DNA of 64,000 nt from Straminergon stramineum (lineage: Eukaryota; Streptophyta; Bryopsida; Hypnales; Calliergonaceae), in the NCBI GenBank assembly GCA_963920665.1, contig OY987265.1, forward strand, positions 42,103,001 to 42,167,000, read 5' to 3'. How positions within the stretch are numbered: position 1 is the stretch's first letter; every line of letters starts with the position of its first letter. Below, piece by piece: positions 24,653 to 36,839 of this stretch. The translations under genes and the position numbers were made by a program. The notes below the pieces were generated by a model. It did no database searches, was not told the origin of the DNA, and saw nothing but the letters and a program-made list of their open reading frames with translations.

Positions 24653-25334
24653 TTTTTAGGATGTGCTTGTAAGAATATAGTGAAGAGACCAAACAAGGTA
24701 AAAAGACCAAGCATGATTTATAAATAATCATTTTATTGAATGATCAATTTTTTCAGGCAAAACTTAAGCAAGGATTTATATTGTGATTCAACATTTGTGA
24801 GCTGAATGATTTGGAAATGCTAGTATCATATTGATTCATGTCCATATTTATATGTCCATATATTTGTACTTTGTATGTGTATGTATTCACATAGCTTTGT
24901 ATATCTATATCTATGTATTTGTATTCATACATCCATATCCATTTGACTATTAATATTCATATGGAACATAATTGGCATTTTAGTTGGCATGATTGACATT
25001 TTTATTTTACCATTTTGATCCCTAACTAATCTTTCTTAAATATTGTATCTAATCTTTTTGAGGGGATAGTAGTCACAAAATACAATGAGTTTGAATGGGA
25101 TACGTTTATTGAGAATTTTCTCATTACGGTTATTACAAAAGTTCTTTGGGAAAGGAAATGTCAATTCTTTTATAGGCACTTGGTGAGAGGATAGGCTCTA
25201 CCTTTGAGAGTGCCCCCAAAGTTAGGTAGAATTTACTTTTTTATGCCAATGAGGCTTAGATAATCAAATTAAATCAACAAACACTACATTCACGTGTATT
25301 TCTCAAGGGTGCTTTTCATTAAAAATTAGTAATA
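24653..25334. other. AT-rich intergenic sequence with TATGTATTTGTAT-type low complexity
   Basis: A stretch of degenerate (TATNTGTAT) repeats lies at about 24,840-24,960. Nothing else is recognised. Confidence 0.45.
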
Positions 25335-26992
25335 TTAGCCCTAAAGGATCAAATGTATGTTCAAGGACAATTGGAATTCAAGTAGGTGATGATGAAGTAA
25401 AAAATGAATGAATGTTTTTAAAATTTTGATGAAGATGGAGGCATTCATCTCCTTTGTGGGAAGGTACAATAATTATAATCAGATGTGTAGTTTGAAAGTT
25501 ATGATGCCCAAAAAATCTTGGCAATTGGGACATTATTTGCTAAATTTCTCATCTCCTTTTGAAATTTAGCATGTATGGGACTAACATGTCACAATATGAA
25601 AATATAAAAACTACTATTAAAGTAAAAATCTCATTCCAAGAGGAGTCAAAAGTCCACTAACCTCATTAGACAAGTTTGACAAAATATATTTTTGTCTAAC
25701 TACAAATGATGTTATCTTGAAATTTATATTTTTCAAGTTTCTTGAATTATCTCCTACACATAACAAATTTTTGTTTGAATCTCTAAAAGAAAATTTCCTT
25801 GTTGCAAGGTAGTTGCAAGAAACACTTGCCATTTTTGGCTCAAAATTGCCACTAAATATGTGTACTATGAATTTTGGAATAATTTTATTTAATAAAAGAA
25901 AATATGGATAATTTGTAAAGCATTCAAAAAAGTATGTACTTGAAAATTCAATCCTAGAAAAATTTATCTCTCAAAGTTATGCCTAAAAAAGAGCGACAAA
26001 AAATGCAAGTAAAGAAATACTTTGGAGTTTGGAATTTTATTTTTTAGAAAATAATTCAAAAATTCAAAAAGCACAATAAAAAAAAAAGTTTTCCTAACTT
26101 GAAGATGCTTCTTTTCAACCATTTGCATCTTTGGAAAAAAAATGTGTTCTCTACACATGTGCGATGGTAGTGCACCTTGAGCACATGTGGAAGGTGGACA
26201 CTTTATTATTTTTAGAAAATCTCTTTGTAGGCTTATGTAACTTTTAAATTAATAGAAGTCCTTGAATCCCAATTTTGACCTTCAAATTGCATTTTTGAGT
26301 CGGAAACACTATGACAGCCCCCCCCCCCCCCCCCCCTCCAAATGGCCAAAGTGGACATCCAATTGGGTGAGGTTTAAAAATAGTAAAATCATTTTCACGA
26401 ATTGGAAAAAAAATTAACACAATGTCTAAAACTACCACTTGTATATACCTTCATTTCAAATTTCATAGAAAACGGACATATGATGCAAAAGTTACAAGCA
26501 AAAAATCACTTGTCCAAGGCCAAGCAGACCAAGAAAAGGACAAGTGTTTCTTGCAACAACCTTACACAAGAAATCATCAAAAAATGACCAATATATTGCC
26601 AATTCACTTTGACCTCCTTGTATTGCAAGTTGATTTAAAGTAAGGTAGACCCTAATGAAATCTTGCATGAATGTAACTAAAGAAGATGAAGTACTTGATA
26701 GTGTAAGGGCACAATTTTGTGTAGAGCAAAACATTTACTCCAAGAGGACTCAAAGTCTATTGACCCCGTTTTGTAAGAATGAAAAAATAAAGTTTTTCTC
26801 TCACTTCAAACATAATTGACAATCTTTCAATCTGCATAGTCCACTGAGCTGAAATTTGTTCCACACATCTTCGTAACAATCTATAAATACTCTTTCATAC
26901 GGTTGAAGTTCAAAAAAAATGTTTTTTTCTTTCAATGACACTTTTTGATCATTTCTATTGAAAAACGCCCCTGGCTGGTCCTTTGGGGATTA
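25335..26992. mobile_element. Family B, copy 7, interrupted by an A element
   Basis: The left end TTAGCCCTAAAGGATC and right end GGTCCTTTGGGGATTA are decayed B termini. Removing the A element (25,808-26,561) leaves about 900 bp, the expected B length. The right part (about 26,740-26,960) shows the B-type terminal interior. Flanking TTAA has decayed to TTAG and TTAT. Confidence 0.6.
25808..26561 (+). mobile_element. TIR element family A, copy 3 (754 bp), nested in B copy 7
   Basis: The left TIR GGTAGTTGCAAGAAACACTT and the right TIR complement GGTTGTTGCAAGAAACACTT differ at one position. The interior from about 26,340 onward aligns with copy 1 in the same orientation. A run of 19 C at 26,318-26,336 is peculiar to this copy. 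Confidence 0.8.
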
Positions 26993-28303
26993 TCAGAGTG
27001 TGATAGAAACAATATTTGGATGTAGATAAGGTGATCAAAGTTCAGTCACCAAAAGTGGTAGTCTGGGTGTCGGTTTGCTTGTAATACTGCAACTCAAAAT
27101 CAATTTACCTATCCTTCCAATGAAATTATGTACGTTTCCTAACTTTCCTCTTTAAAAAAACTAAAAACAAGCTTTACTTTCAGTTCAAGGCCAATCAATC
27201 GCCAAATGAATTGTTAAAGTTATTCATGTCTCCGACGTGATGGTGCCGCATATTCCGTCTTGCGTCGACACCTCCCTCGATCCGTCCGTCCGTCACTGAT
27301 GATCACACACTCTGATCCCTTCGGGAAGCGCAAACCACGCATTTAAGAAGAAGTTTTGAATGTTGATTTCTTTCTTTAGAATGATGATTGTGACAATGGA
27401 TTATTATTCTATTCCATAGAGAAGTCGAGCAGTAATGATTATTTCACCAAACAGACGGAGCAGTGAGACAGTGAGTGTCAGTGCAGTTAGTCACCTTCTT
27501 TTAAGTTATAATACTGAATTTGAAGCAATAGAAAATGAGGATAATTTCTATTGTAAGTAAAACTCTGAACGAACTTACTGTTTCGGAGTCTTCTGACCTT
27601 ATAGTAGGAGAGATGGAAGCTACTGTACGTTACTTGGAATGGAATTTTGACAGGTATAATTGGAGTCCCGAAACAAGACTGCTTTTATCTAGTTGTTGAA
27701 TAATAGATTAGTTTGCACACCTGCCGTGGATGGAGAGTTTCCTTGGAAGATGGGGAGTTGTCTGTCTATTCGATCGGACGGAATTCCCAACTTAAAGTTA
27801 GTCCATCAAATCTAAGTTAGCTACTTCAGTTTTTGGCTTCTTTTCTTTTCTTTTCTTTCTGTTCCTTTCTAATTTAGTCTTCTATCTTGTTGCTTTCAGT
27901 TGTAATAATTTTCTGGCTCCTGCTATTTATTTATTTTTCACATCATTGCAATAGACTATATTTACAAAGCTTTGCGAAGATTCGCATCAGGGGCGGTGCA
28001 AAAATTAGATAGATTTGGGGGGATCCGCATCATACTTGCTTTAGAAGTCAGTGGCACTTGAAAAAAACGCCCGTTTTGTTTGTCTGCCAGGCCAGTGGAG
28101 TACTAACTGTTAGAATACTGAACGGCCTTGGTCTTGGCCTCTTGGGTTGTGATCTCCTTGTTGCAATGAATTCTTCATTTTATTCTCACCCAATTGGGAC
28201 AAATTGAAAATTTTGGATTTAAAAAAAATTAATCACAAAAACATCCATTTTCTGAAAATTGCTAAATTACAAAACAGTAATGCGGGGGAAAAAACACAAT
28301 TTC
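26993..28303. other. GC-balanced island, no gene identified
   Basis: Composition is gene-like from about 27,200 to 28,150, with a GTCC microsatellite-like run near 27,280 and TTTTC repeats near 27,840. No frame longer than about 60 codons and no domain was seen. It may be non-coding, regulatory or a decayed gene. Confidence 0.4.
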
Positions 28304-28452
28304 TTAACCCTTAAAGGACACGTCTCCTATGACCAAGGTAGTCATCCAAACTGCTTTGATTATTGGACCAATAGGTGCATTCCTTATTTCTAAACTAAAC
28401 AATGAAGTCATCCATGGACCACTTTTCAACCTCAAGAACCTTCAAGGGTTAA
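28304..28452. mobile_element. 149 bp TTAA-flanked MITE
   Basis: Begins TTAACCCTTAAAGG and ends CCTTCAAGGGTTAA: a 14 bp inverted repeat with one mismatch, including TTAA on each side. The termini match families B and C, so this looks like a much shorter deletion derivative of the same TTAA-targeting group. A 79-codon frame runs across and beyond it and is probably fortuitous. Confidence 0.7.
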
Positions 28453-28669
28453 TCCCTAAACTTCCAAGCTTGGTCAAGTTCTTCAATACTGTACCCAACG
28501 TTCAATGTCAACAAAATATTTCTAAATACAAAAAATGTGAAATTTTTGGAAAAAGTTTGTTCAAATGATAAGTATTTGGGAAAATATAAATCTTTCTATT
28601 TTAGGCATTTGTTGAATTACAAATTGCAAATTTAATTCATTATTCAATAAGGAATGATGACTCTAACCA

Positions 28670-28903
28670 CTACACTAAATAGTGAAATTAGGTTGCCTTA
28701 ACAATTAAATTGACTTACCCCCCAAAAGGTACTTTACAAGCCATCAAAGTCAACAAAAATTTCTACATATATTTCCATTTGTACAAATGAAGGTTCATGA
28801 GTTCCAATTACAACAACACCTAATTCAAAAGTAATGCATTCTTGTAATGTAATACTAAGTATTTATATAGTGTGGGGCAACCTAATTTCACTATTTAGTG
28901 TAG
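28670..28903. mobile_element. TIR element family G, copy 1 (234 bp)
   Basis: The 28 bp termini (28,670-28,697 and 28,876-28,903), beginning CTACACTAAATAGTGAAATT and ending in GGTTGCC, are perfect inverted repeats. This length and structure are typical of a MITE. A diverged relative sits at 14,774-15,066. Perfect TIRs suggest recent activity. No clear target duplication was found. Confidence 0.85.
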
Positions 28904-31166
28904 GTATGATAGTGTACAAGGCTCATTTTCAATTTATCTTGAGCTCCTTCCAAATGATAAATCCAGTATAAACTCCACCTTTGAAATAGATTTTACTCTT
29001 ACTACAATCTTTGTGTGCAAAGTTCATCACTATTCGATGTTCTAATTAGGATATTATGTTGTTTTGATAAAGACAAAGTGGTGTGAATTTTGGAATTTAA
29101 ACTATTGTCATCTTCATTATGAATTGTTTTAAAATCCCATTGTATAACTAGAATATGAGACTTTCAAAGTTCTTAGAACAATATGTAAATGAATGATATG
29201 CCAATTTTTTTTTAAAAATCATTCATATACCATGATTATGAGAACTTTGATGGTAGGCACATTCTCATAGTTAGAAAACTCAAAATTTCATAATTTTGAC
29301 ACTTTGATACTATGTTGTGGAGGATAGATTAATAATTAAATTGTATTAATTTTTGGTAATGCAAATGATGAAATACCACTACAAAGAACAATTTTTCATT
29401 CTTTTTCATTGTTTTACTTCCCCAAAATAGATGTGATACAATTTTGACACTCCAATAATTTACTGGGGCATAAATAACATAATGGAGAACTTCAAGAAAT
29501 TTTGTACTTTGATGTTTGTATTTTTGAAAAAGGTAACCAATTCCAATAAACAATTTGACTTTTTTTACCAACTCGAAGAAGCTCCTACTAAAAATTACAT
29601 CTCAAGAGGAAATAAAAATGTATGATCTCCATTCAATACGTAGAAAACTCACTTTGTACACAAGCGCAAGATGGAGGCTTTGTTATTTTCAGAAAATTGT
29701 GTTGCATGTACACTCTTGTTTGGTGATTTTGATCTCTAGTTTTCAACTCCAATTTTTTTTTAAAGAATTTTAATAATTCAATTTTCAATACTAGAAATAT
29801 AAATCCAATGGAGGCTATTTAAAACAACATATGTTTTGAAAAATATAAAAAAGAGTCGAGTTTTATAATAGTCTTGTATTCATTCATCATGAACTTCAAA
29901 TTGGTTGGAGGTATAATGCAAAACTCATGGCTAAATAGACACCTTGCCCAAGGTTGGGAACATCAAATATGGCAACTAATTTTTGCAATGGCATATTTGA
30001 ATATCATATGAGTTAATTTAGAAACTAAAATATAGGAGAAATATTCCATACACAACAAGTTATCTTTTTCCTACACAATCATGTCTATACAATAAATCTA
30101 TTTTTTACATGAAAACTTCGTTCAAGAACAATCTTCAAACTATGTAGACCTTGGCACTATTTAATTTCAGTCTTCAATTTCCTATATTTAAATGATTATT
30201 TTGTATAAATTAATTTATCAATCTAAATCAAGTCTAATTTAGGAACATTTGATTTTGAAATTTAACATAGGAAGGAAGGAACAACCTATGAAAGTGCACA
30301 TACAAAAGTTGTAGAATGTAGAATTGCACTCTTTTAAAAAAAATTGATACATAATGCAACAATTGTTTAAAATTTAATTTCTAAATGAATCTTAAAATTT
30401 TCAGCCAATTGAATGTTTTTTACATTTTAAGTAAAAATTTTATAAATCATTTATAAATTTTCTTAGGTAATGCTTCAAATTAGCCATGCGCTTTGGCATT
30501 TGCTATACACTATTTAAAATCCAATTGCACTAAAGTTGTTAAAAATTTGACATCCAAACACTTGAAAAGAATATAAATTTTGAATAATGCATGTGATGTT
30601 TTTATGAATGGCAATTGAAGATTTACGATGGAATCAATGGTATGATATTTCCTTGAAAATCCTACAAATTTTAGGTTGTTGTGCAAAGCCATTGTTAAAA
30701 TGAACTCATAGACAATGCTTTAGATGCAAATATCAGGTCAAATAAAATAATTTATACAATGAGTTAATTTATATTTCCAACCAAAATTTTATTTTTTACA
30801 ATTGATATTCACCAATGATAATGATTTAAAGCCACAAGTCACTTGTATATTAGATTATAAAGAATACTATATAATTTTTTATAATTACATTAAAAATACC
30901 TCCAATTTTACAATGGATTGAATTTTTTTACTAATAATTTTCTTATTATGTGTTTTGATACTTCAAAGGTCATTGGATTCTATGCACTTGCAAGAATATG
31001 ATTGGCTAAAAGAATAAATTAGAATAATAATTTAGTTATGTCTTCTAAACAAAAATAATAACTTGGATCAATAAAGCAAATCCTTAAGGTTAGATCTACC
31101 ATTACAATGACATGCATAATAAATTAATAAAATTTGAAATTTAAAGTTTATGGTTTTTTCTAAATT
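28904..31166. other. AT-rich intergenic sequence, nothing recognised
   Basis: No gene, RNA or repeat boundary is recognised; the short frames have no motifs. Confidence 0.5.
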
Positions 31167-31729
31167 TTCCCCCTAAAGGACCCAGGCACATTTTTGGACA
31201 TAAATTGTGAAAAACTACCACTTTTTAGGGTAGTGAAAAAAAAAGGATTTTTTTTTCAAAATCCAACCATAAAAGTTTGTTCTAAACTTCTACACGAATT
31301 TGTGGAAAAAAATTAAGAAATTTTGAATGCACGAATTGAAAGTTTATAACATTTAAAGTTAGAAGAAAAAACTTTTTTTAGACCTTGCTCAATAGGACTA
31401 ATAGACTTTAACTCCTTTTAGAGTGAGGTTTTTAAACTATCTCCTATAATGATGGACACTCTATTTTGGAGGAATTAACCACCCCATCCTCTTTGTGGAA
31501 AAAAGCAGAGGTGTTGATTTGGTTCTAAAATAAACACTCCCCCCTCCAATGCCATCAATTTGTGGAAAAATTAGTGGCCATCGATGCCATCCATATGGAG
31601 TACAATATAGAATATGAATACTACATACTACATATTGTATAGAATAGGATATAGAATATAAATACTAAAATATTATTTGGAATACCATATGGAATATTAT
31701 AGAAAAGTTGAATATGGTCATGAATACGT

Positions 31730-31762
31730 GTGGTGGCAATATCCCATATTGATTGCCACCAC
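31730..31762. repeat. Perfect 11 bp-stem hairpin
   Basis: GTGGTGGCAAT (31,730-31,740) and ATTGCCACCAC (31,752-31,762) are exact complements around an 11 bp loop. It lies in the extra central part of B copy 9 and might mark the end of a nested element. Confidence 0.75.
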
Positions 31763-31856
31763 AGGAACCTTTCAAAAATATTAATAGTTGGAGGGGGCAT
31801 TCAATTACTAGTAGAGACAAACAAATAATTATATTATGAACTATTTTAGAAAATCA

Positions 31857-31925
31857 AAAGAGTAACTATCCACTCAATAGAGTAACTATCCACTCAATAG
31901 AGTAACTATCCACTCAATAGAGTGA
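31857..31925. repeat. 20 bp tandem repeat, three full units
   Basis: The unit AGAGTAACTATCCACTCAAT occurs three times without change, followed by a partial unit AGAGTGACCA. Identity between units implies recent slippage or selection against divergence. Confidence 0.9.
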
Positions 31926-32226
31926 CCACTACATGGTTATTTTTTTGCAAGTTTGCATATGATATCATATTCATTACATACCTACCAAATTTAAAAGTTA
32001 TAGGAGGATTTTTGCACATGCTATCCGAAGCTGCTCAAATTGCCTCAAAAGTTTAGGCCAATAGAACTTTTGATCTGGGCACCCAATTGGAAAAAAATTA
32101 TATTCTCACTTAGGGGCTACATATTCACACCTTGTGTCAAAATTTGAAGAACATCCATTAAAAAATGACTTCGCATGCACCTACCCAAAATCACTTGTAT
32201 ACATTCAATGGTTCTTTAGGGGTTAA

Positions 32227-32929
32227 TTGTGGATTGTAGAAAAATGACTTCTTGAGTTGGATTTTTCCAAACTCATGAAGACCATTTAGTTTAAAATTTT
32301 TAAAACCTATAAATATTTTTCTTAAGAAAAAATTGGAAAAACAAAGTTATCATATATTGAAATATACCAATTATTTTAGATAATTATGAGCTTCAATTAT
32401 GGATGGTGTTATAATCTATTTACAATGGGTAACAACCTTCCTACAACTTAAGGTTTATAGTCAAATAATGAGCCATAGACAACTCTTAATTTGTCAAAGG
32501 TATTCCACTAACAATAGTTTTGTCCTTCAAAATAAAACTCATTTACAATTTTAAGTTAAATCTACACCCTAAATTTTTTTAATGTTTAGAGACCCAAAAT
32601 TGCTTCAAATGCTAGTCTCCAAAGCAAGGCTAAAATCTTCATCAATATTTATTTTTTAACAAATTCAATTGTTGGATCTATTAGTCAACATGTTAGAGTA
32701 CACCTTCCTAAAATTTCAAAATAAGAAAATTTACCATTTGCAAGATCATGATGCTTGGATTTTTTTTAAAAAAGGTTTTCAACACTTCTAAAATGGTTAG
32801 ATTTCATCTTTCAAACATTTTTCCAAAAATCTTTTAGACCCTACAACTTACACCTCTCCATAATATGTTGAAGAAATAATTTGGGAACATATATTAAAAA
32901 TTACAAAAGAAAAATCCATTTTCATGCTT
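32227..32929. other. AT-rich sequence, possible left part of B copy 6
   Basis: I see no gene. The left terminus of the B copy whose right end is at 33,481 would be expected near 32,550, but no clear end is preserved. Confidence 0.35.
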
Positions 32930-33481
32930 GAGAAAAGTATTAAGAAGAAAGAAGTAGAAAATGATTTGAAATACTCAATTGTTAAGAATTTAATTAAGAT
33001 ATTGAAAAATTCCAATCCTGACGGTGTAGTGTTTTAATGAACAATCTACATCCTATGATTTTATTTTTTCGAAAAATATTGAAAATTGAGTGAAATAAAG
33101 GACTCCGAAAGTTTATTTTAGAGTAGAGATTCCATAATTGTCCACAAACCAAAAACTCCTCATAACCTTCATCTCATATAAATCAAATGGAATGATTCAA
33201 AGCTTTCCATAAATCTTAGAATTTGAGTTCAAATTTTTCTTTTTTAAAAGTGATTTTCTTGAGATGCCCATACTACCTTTCAAGCAATAAAAACTATGTA
33301 TCATATAATAAGTTTATAACCATTCAATCAAAAGTTTTGAAAATTGTTGCGCCATGAGGCCACTTTAGGACCACATGTTGTATGAAAATTGTTAGGAAGA
33401 AAATAGAAAATTCCATTCATGAATGGATGGCCCAAAATTTCTATGTTGCCAAAAAATGCTACTTGGTCTTTTAGGGGCTGA
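32930..33481. mobile_element. Family B, copy 6 (right part)
   Basis: Homologous to the interior of the copy at 35,735-36,665 over at least 300 bp (AGAAAGAAGTAGA.AATGATTT, ACAATCTACATCCTATGA, GGAGTAGAGATTCCAT). It ends GGTCTTTTAGGGGCTGA, a decayed B terminus. Confidence 0.65.
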
Positions 33482-34384
33482 AGGAGTCTAGTTTATCATA
33501 TATACAATATCATTTTATACTTCTACAATGCAACTTATGTAATAAAATATGTCAAGACATATACCATTACATTGATAATTTAACAATTACTTCACAACTT
33601 TTTTTATTGAATGTCATTTCAACATCTAAATCTTATTATACTCAAATTTGTCATAGAATATCATATGTGTCTACTTTGTCTCTTCAGAGACATGTAAGAA
33701 GTGCAATTATAATGATCCAAATTAGGAGTGCAATAAGTCGTTAGATCTGGATCATCATGAATACAAACATTTATCAACATTCTAAGTTATACCTCAATTC
33801 ATCCACCTTCTATGTCAAATCCTGAATAGAAAAAGACACCGCCATGTTGTGCACGTCCAAAATTGGGCTTCCCCAACCTTTCGAAAAATTTGGTCAAAAA
33901 ACAACCAAGATTTAGCCAAGGTTTGTCACATTTCGTGCAGTCAACATGCTCCCCCACAGCTGACTAAGCTTGGAGCCTCTATTCTGAACACTCATTCAGT
34001 TGAGGAGTACAGAAGTACCCAAGCACATGGTGCTCCTCGTAGGGAGCGTCGATTGTTGTGCTAATGATGCACGAGCTTCTTGCATTCATTCTATCTGCTG
34101 CAGATGACATATCTTAACTTACTTATGGGAGGCAACCCATTCCTGATCACCGCCCCATTCTGGCACAGTAGGGCGGTGATCCCAAAACTGGCTAAATTTC
34201 GCTCTGTTGCTACTTAATTTTTCATGCCCTCAGTGTTAAATTCAAAAACAATCTTCCAAAAATGAACATTTGGCTAATTTCCCAAAATCCGTTCTGGGAT
34301 TGCTGCAGTAGGGTGGAGTAATTTCAATGAGGAGGTGATTAACATGATTAATGTGAGCACACTTCCCTTCAAAGATGTGGCCCA
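33482..34384. other. Intergenic region with a GC-balanced stretch
   Basis: From about 33,840 to 34,330 composition becomes balanced and includes a 71-codon frame (33,849-34,064) without recognisable domain. It also contains the perfect hairpin at 34,145-34,181. It may be a retroelement remnant or low-copy DNA. Confidence 0.35.
34145..34181. repeat. Perfect GC-rich hairpin
   Basis: GATCACCGCCC (34,145-34,155) and GGGCGGTGATC (34,171-34,181) are exact complements around a 15-base loop. It is surrounded by AT-rich sequence. Its function is unknown. Confidence 0.8.
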
Positions 34385-34963
34385 TTAACCCCTAAATGCT
34401 CCAACGTCCATTTTTTGGATGATGAACAGATTGGACCTCAAGTTTCATCCTTCTAACTACTTGGGATGAAAGTTATTCTAATTTGTGGACAAACATTATC
34501 AAGTTCTTGTCCTATCTAAGGGTTGGATTTGGTGTTACCAGAGGACATATTTTTTCTAAAATTACCAATGTGCAAATATGTCAAGCAGTCAAATTGCATT
34601 GACTCTAGTTCAAAATTGGATTTGCTAAAATGTGGTCATAGATAAGAAGAACACAAAAATTTCAAAAAATCACCTTGTGGAGAGAACCTCATTTCAAATT
34701 CATTCCAACAAATTTTACTCAAAAAATGATAATATTTTGTTTGGAATCGAATTTTGAAGGAATTTTGGAATTTCTCTTTCAAAATTTATAGACAAACATT
34801 GGTGATAGCATTGGTGAATCTAATCATATAGATGGAATCTAAAAACCAAAATCTACAACTTTTATTTCTATACCAATTTCAAAATATGCTTCCAAATAGC
34901 ACTTTATAATGATTCTTCTCAAATCATCAATTTTGGAGATGAATCTGGACGTTTAGGGGTTAA
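34385..34963 (+). mobile_element. TIR element family C, copy 1 (579 bp)
   Basis: Starts TTAACCCCTAAATGCTCC and ends GACGTTTAGGGGTTAA, with TTAA intact on both sides. The interior matches 2,633-3,220 in reverse orientation. The subterminal CGTCCATTTTTTGGATGATG can form a small hairpin and resembles the start of family D. Confidence 0.8.
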
Positions 34964-35013
34964 GATATGTTACAAGACTCTCAATATTGCAACCAACCCT
35001 TGTTGGGTTTTGC

Positions 35014-35132
35014 TTTTTTTTTTACACGAATGAAACGGAATTTCATTGCAAGGATAGAAGTACATATCAACTAGCCGCAAGTAGCTTGGCAGGGAAAGAC
35101 AAACAAACAACCAGACCCCTGGATAGACTAAC
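35014..35132 (-). mobile_element. 5'-truncated LINE-like (or SINE-like) retroposon tail
   Basis: The insert is flanked by an 18 bp direct repeat (34,996-35,013 and 35,133-35,150, ACCCTTGTTGG(G/A)TTTTGC, one mismatch). It starts with a run of T, i.e. a poly(A) tail on the minus strand. The minus-strand sequence before the tail, CAATGAAATTCCGTTTCATT, looks like the 3' end of a plant non-LTR element. A long target duplication plus a poly(A) tail identifies target-primed retrotransposition; the parent element is not present. Confidence 0.75.
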
Positions 35133-35150
35133 ATGACCCTTGTTGGATTT

Positions 35151-35734
35151 TGCAACTAGCCCTTGGTTAAAAGTAGGAATGAAGGTCTACATGACTAATA
35201 TGGGTGGAACAAAATCTTTAGCTAAAAATTTCATAGTAGTTCTGTCCAGAGGAATAACAATCTGAAAATTATAGAAACCTTTGTGAACTCTATTTCTGCA
35301 CATGGGATAATTATCCCACTATTGAAACCTCCCATGCATATATGTGTATCTACTTAATAAGTGGTCAAAATTGGGTTACCTTACTTCTGAGTAGTGTTGG
35401 CCTTAGTCTGGATCTTCATGGGAATAAGGTAGACAAGACTATTACCACCCTGATTAGCAATCTGACTATCTTGGGGCTAGTTCCAAGAAGAGAAATATTT
35501 TTTCAGAGGTGTGTGCTTGTTTCATGAGTGAAACCCAAGTGGAATTCTAATTTTCCAATCAAAATTGTAATTTTTGTGAATTTCTGAAGTGGTCTACCTT
35601 GAAATTTGAAAACCACATGTAGAGTGGAGCCCTAAACACCCCATTAGCAACCCATAACTGCCTTTTTATGTATCTTCTAGCACTTAAATATTCACCAATC
35701 ACGTTTTGACAAATTACCCTTATATAGCATTCAT
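35151..35734. other. Intergenic sequence, nothing recognised
   Basis: No gene or repeat end was found; a 61-codon frame at 35,342-35,527 has no known motif. Confidence 0.45.
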
Positions 35735-36665
35735 CCCTAAAGTTCCTTTACTATGCTATCACCAAAAAACCTCAAAAACTGCCATTTCTAATACAAGTAC
35801 CAAATTTTTGAAAAATATCATTTGGAGGCACATGTAACCATAGGATCTTGTAGTACACTAGATTGAAAAGTTGTGGAAAAAAATTCAGAAAAATCCACTG
35901 TGTAGATTGCAAGATATTAGCATTTGAAGTGACAAAAATCCTTTTGGGGGCCCTACAAAAAAATGGGTAGCTGCACTTCACAAGGTCACATTTGTATGTA
36001 AAAATGTTCAAAATGGTGGTGCTTCTTTAGATTCATTCTTCAAGGCAAGTTGGCTACATGCTTGAAAAAATTCACATCATTTGGAATTGTACAACATATA
36101 GGAAACAAATAGTAAGTAGAAAGAAGTAGATAATGATTTAAAATACTAAATTGTTAAGAATTTAGTTATGGAATTGAAAATGTCAATCCCAATGGTTGTA
36201 ATGTTGTAATAAACAATCTACATCCTATGAATTTATTTTTTTCAAAAAAATATTGAAAATGGAGTTAAATAAAGGACTTCAAAGTTTATTTTGGAGTAGA
36301 GATTCCATGACTTTCTGCAAACTAAAATTCCTTGAAACTTTCATCTCATTGATCAAATTGGAATGATTCAAAGCTTTCCCCATATATAGAAATCTAGGAA
36401 AACACTTTCAAATTTTTATTTCTGAAGAAAATGATTTTAGTCTAGATATACCTAGGTTGCTTGAGTTGAGAAATAAACAACAATTTGCATCATAACTTTT
36501 CACTTGTATACACATATGAAATGAAATTTAGCATTCATAGAAGATATTCCTCGTCTACACCTTTTTAAAAATATTCATCCTAAATAAGTCAAATCTTCGC
36601 TCACATGTACCTATCTAAAAAATGTATGTTGCCCAAAACACAAGGGTAGTTCTCTAGGAGTGAAT
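35735..36665 (-). mobile_element. TIR element family B, copy 5 (~930 bp, ends decayed)
   Basis: The left end CCCTAAAGTTCCTTTAC and right end GTTCTCTAGGAGTGAA are eroded B termini. The first 200 bp match copy 3 (AAAACTGCCATTTCTA, GATTGCAAGATAT.AGCATTT), and the interior matches copy 6 at 32,930-33,300. The preserved ~930 bp length supports the assignment. Confidence 0.65.
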
Positions 36666-36839
36666 TTGCCAATTTAGTCAAAATCTTGAACAATTTGACT
36701 GATTTTGGTTAGATTTGGATGTTTGAAGATATGGAATTGGGGCCAAATGTAGGGTGACAAAATTAGGTTGGTCAACTTTATGTATAACTTATAGTAAACA
36801 AGTCTATGCCTTGATGTAAGTTAAGATACGACACAAAGC

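Larger units (their letters stand above)
31167..32226. mobile_element. TIR element family B, copy 9 (~1,060 bp, carries extra sequence)
   Basis: The left end TTTTCCCCCTAAAGGACCCAGG and right end GGTTCTTTAGGGGTTAA are B termini; only the right TTAA is intact. The left ~200 bp and right ~290 bp match copy 4 at 10,223-11,145. The middle (about 31,490-31,925) has no counterpart there and contains a perfect hairpin and a 20 bp tandem repeat, so it may be a secondary insertion. Confidence 0.65.

Noticed and set aside
26318..26336. C19 homopolymer as a functional G-quadruplex or i-motif site
   Set aside because: A single mononucleotide run inside a dead transposon; simple slippage is enough, and its length may be a sequencing artefact.
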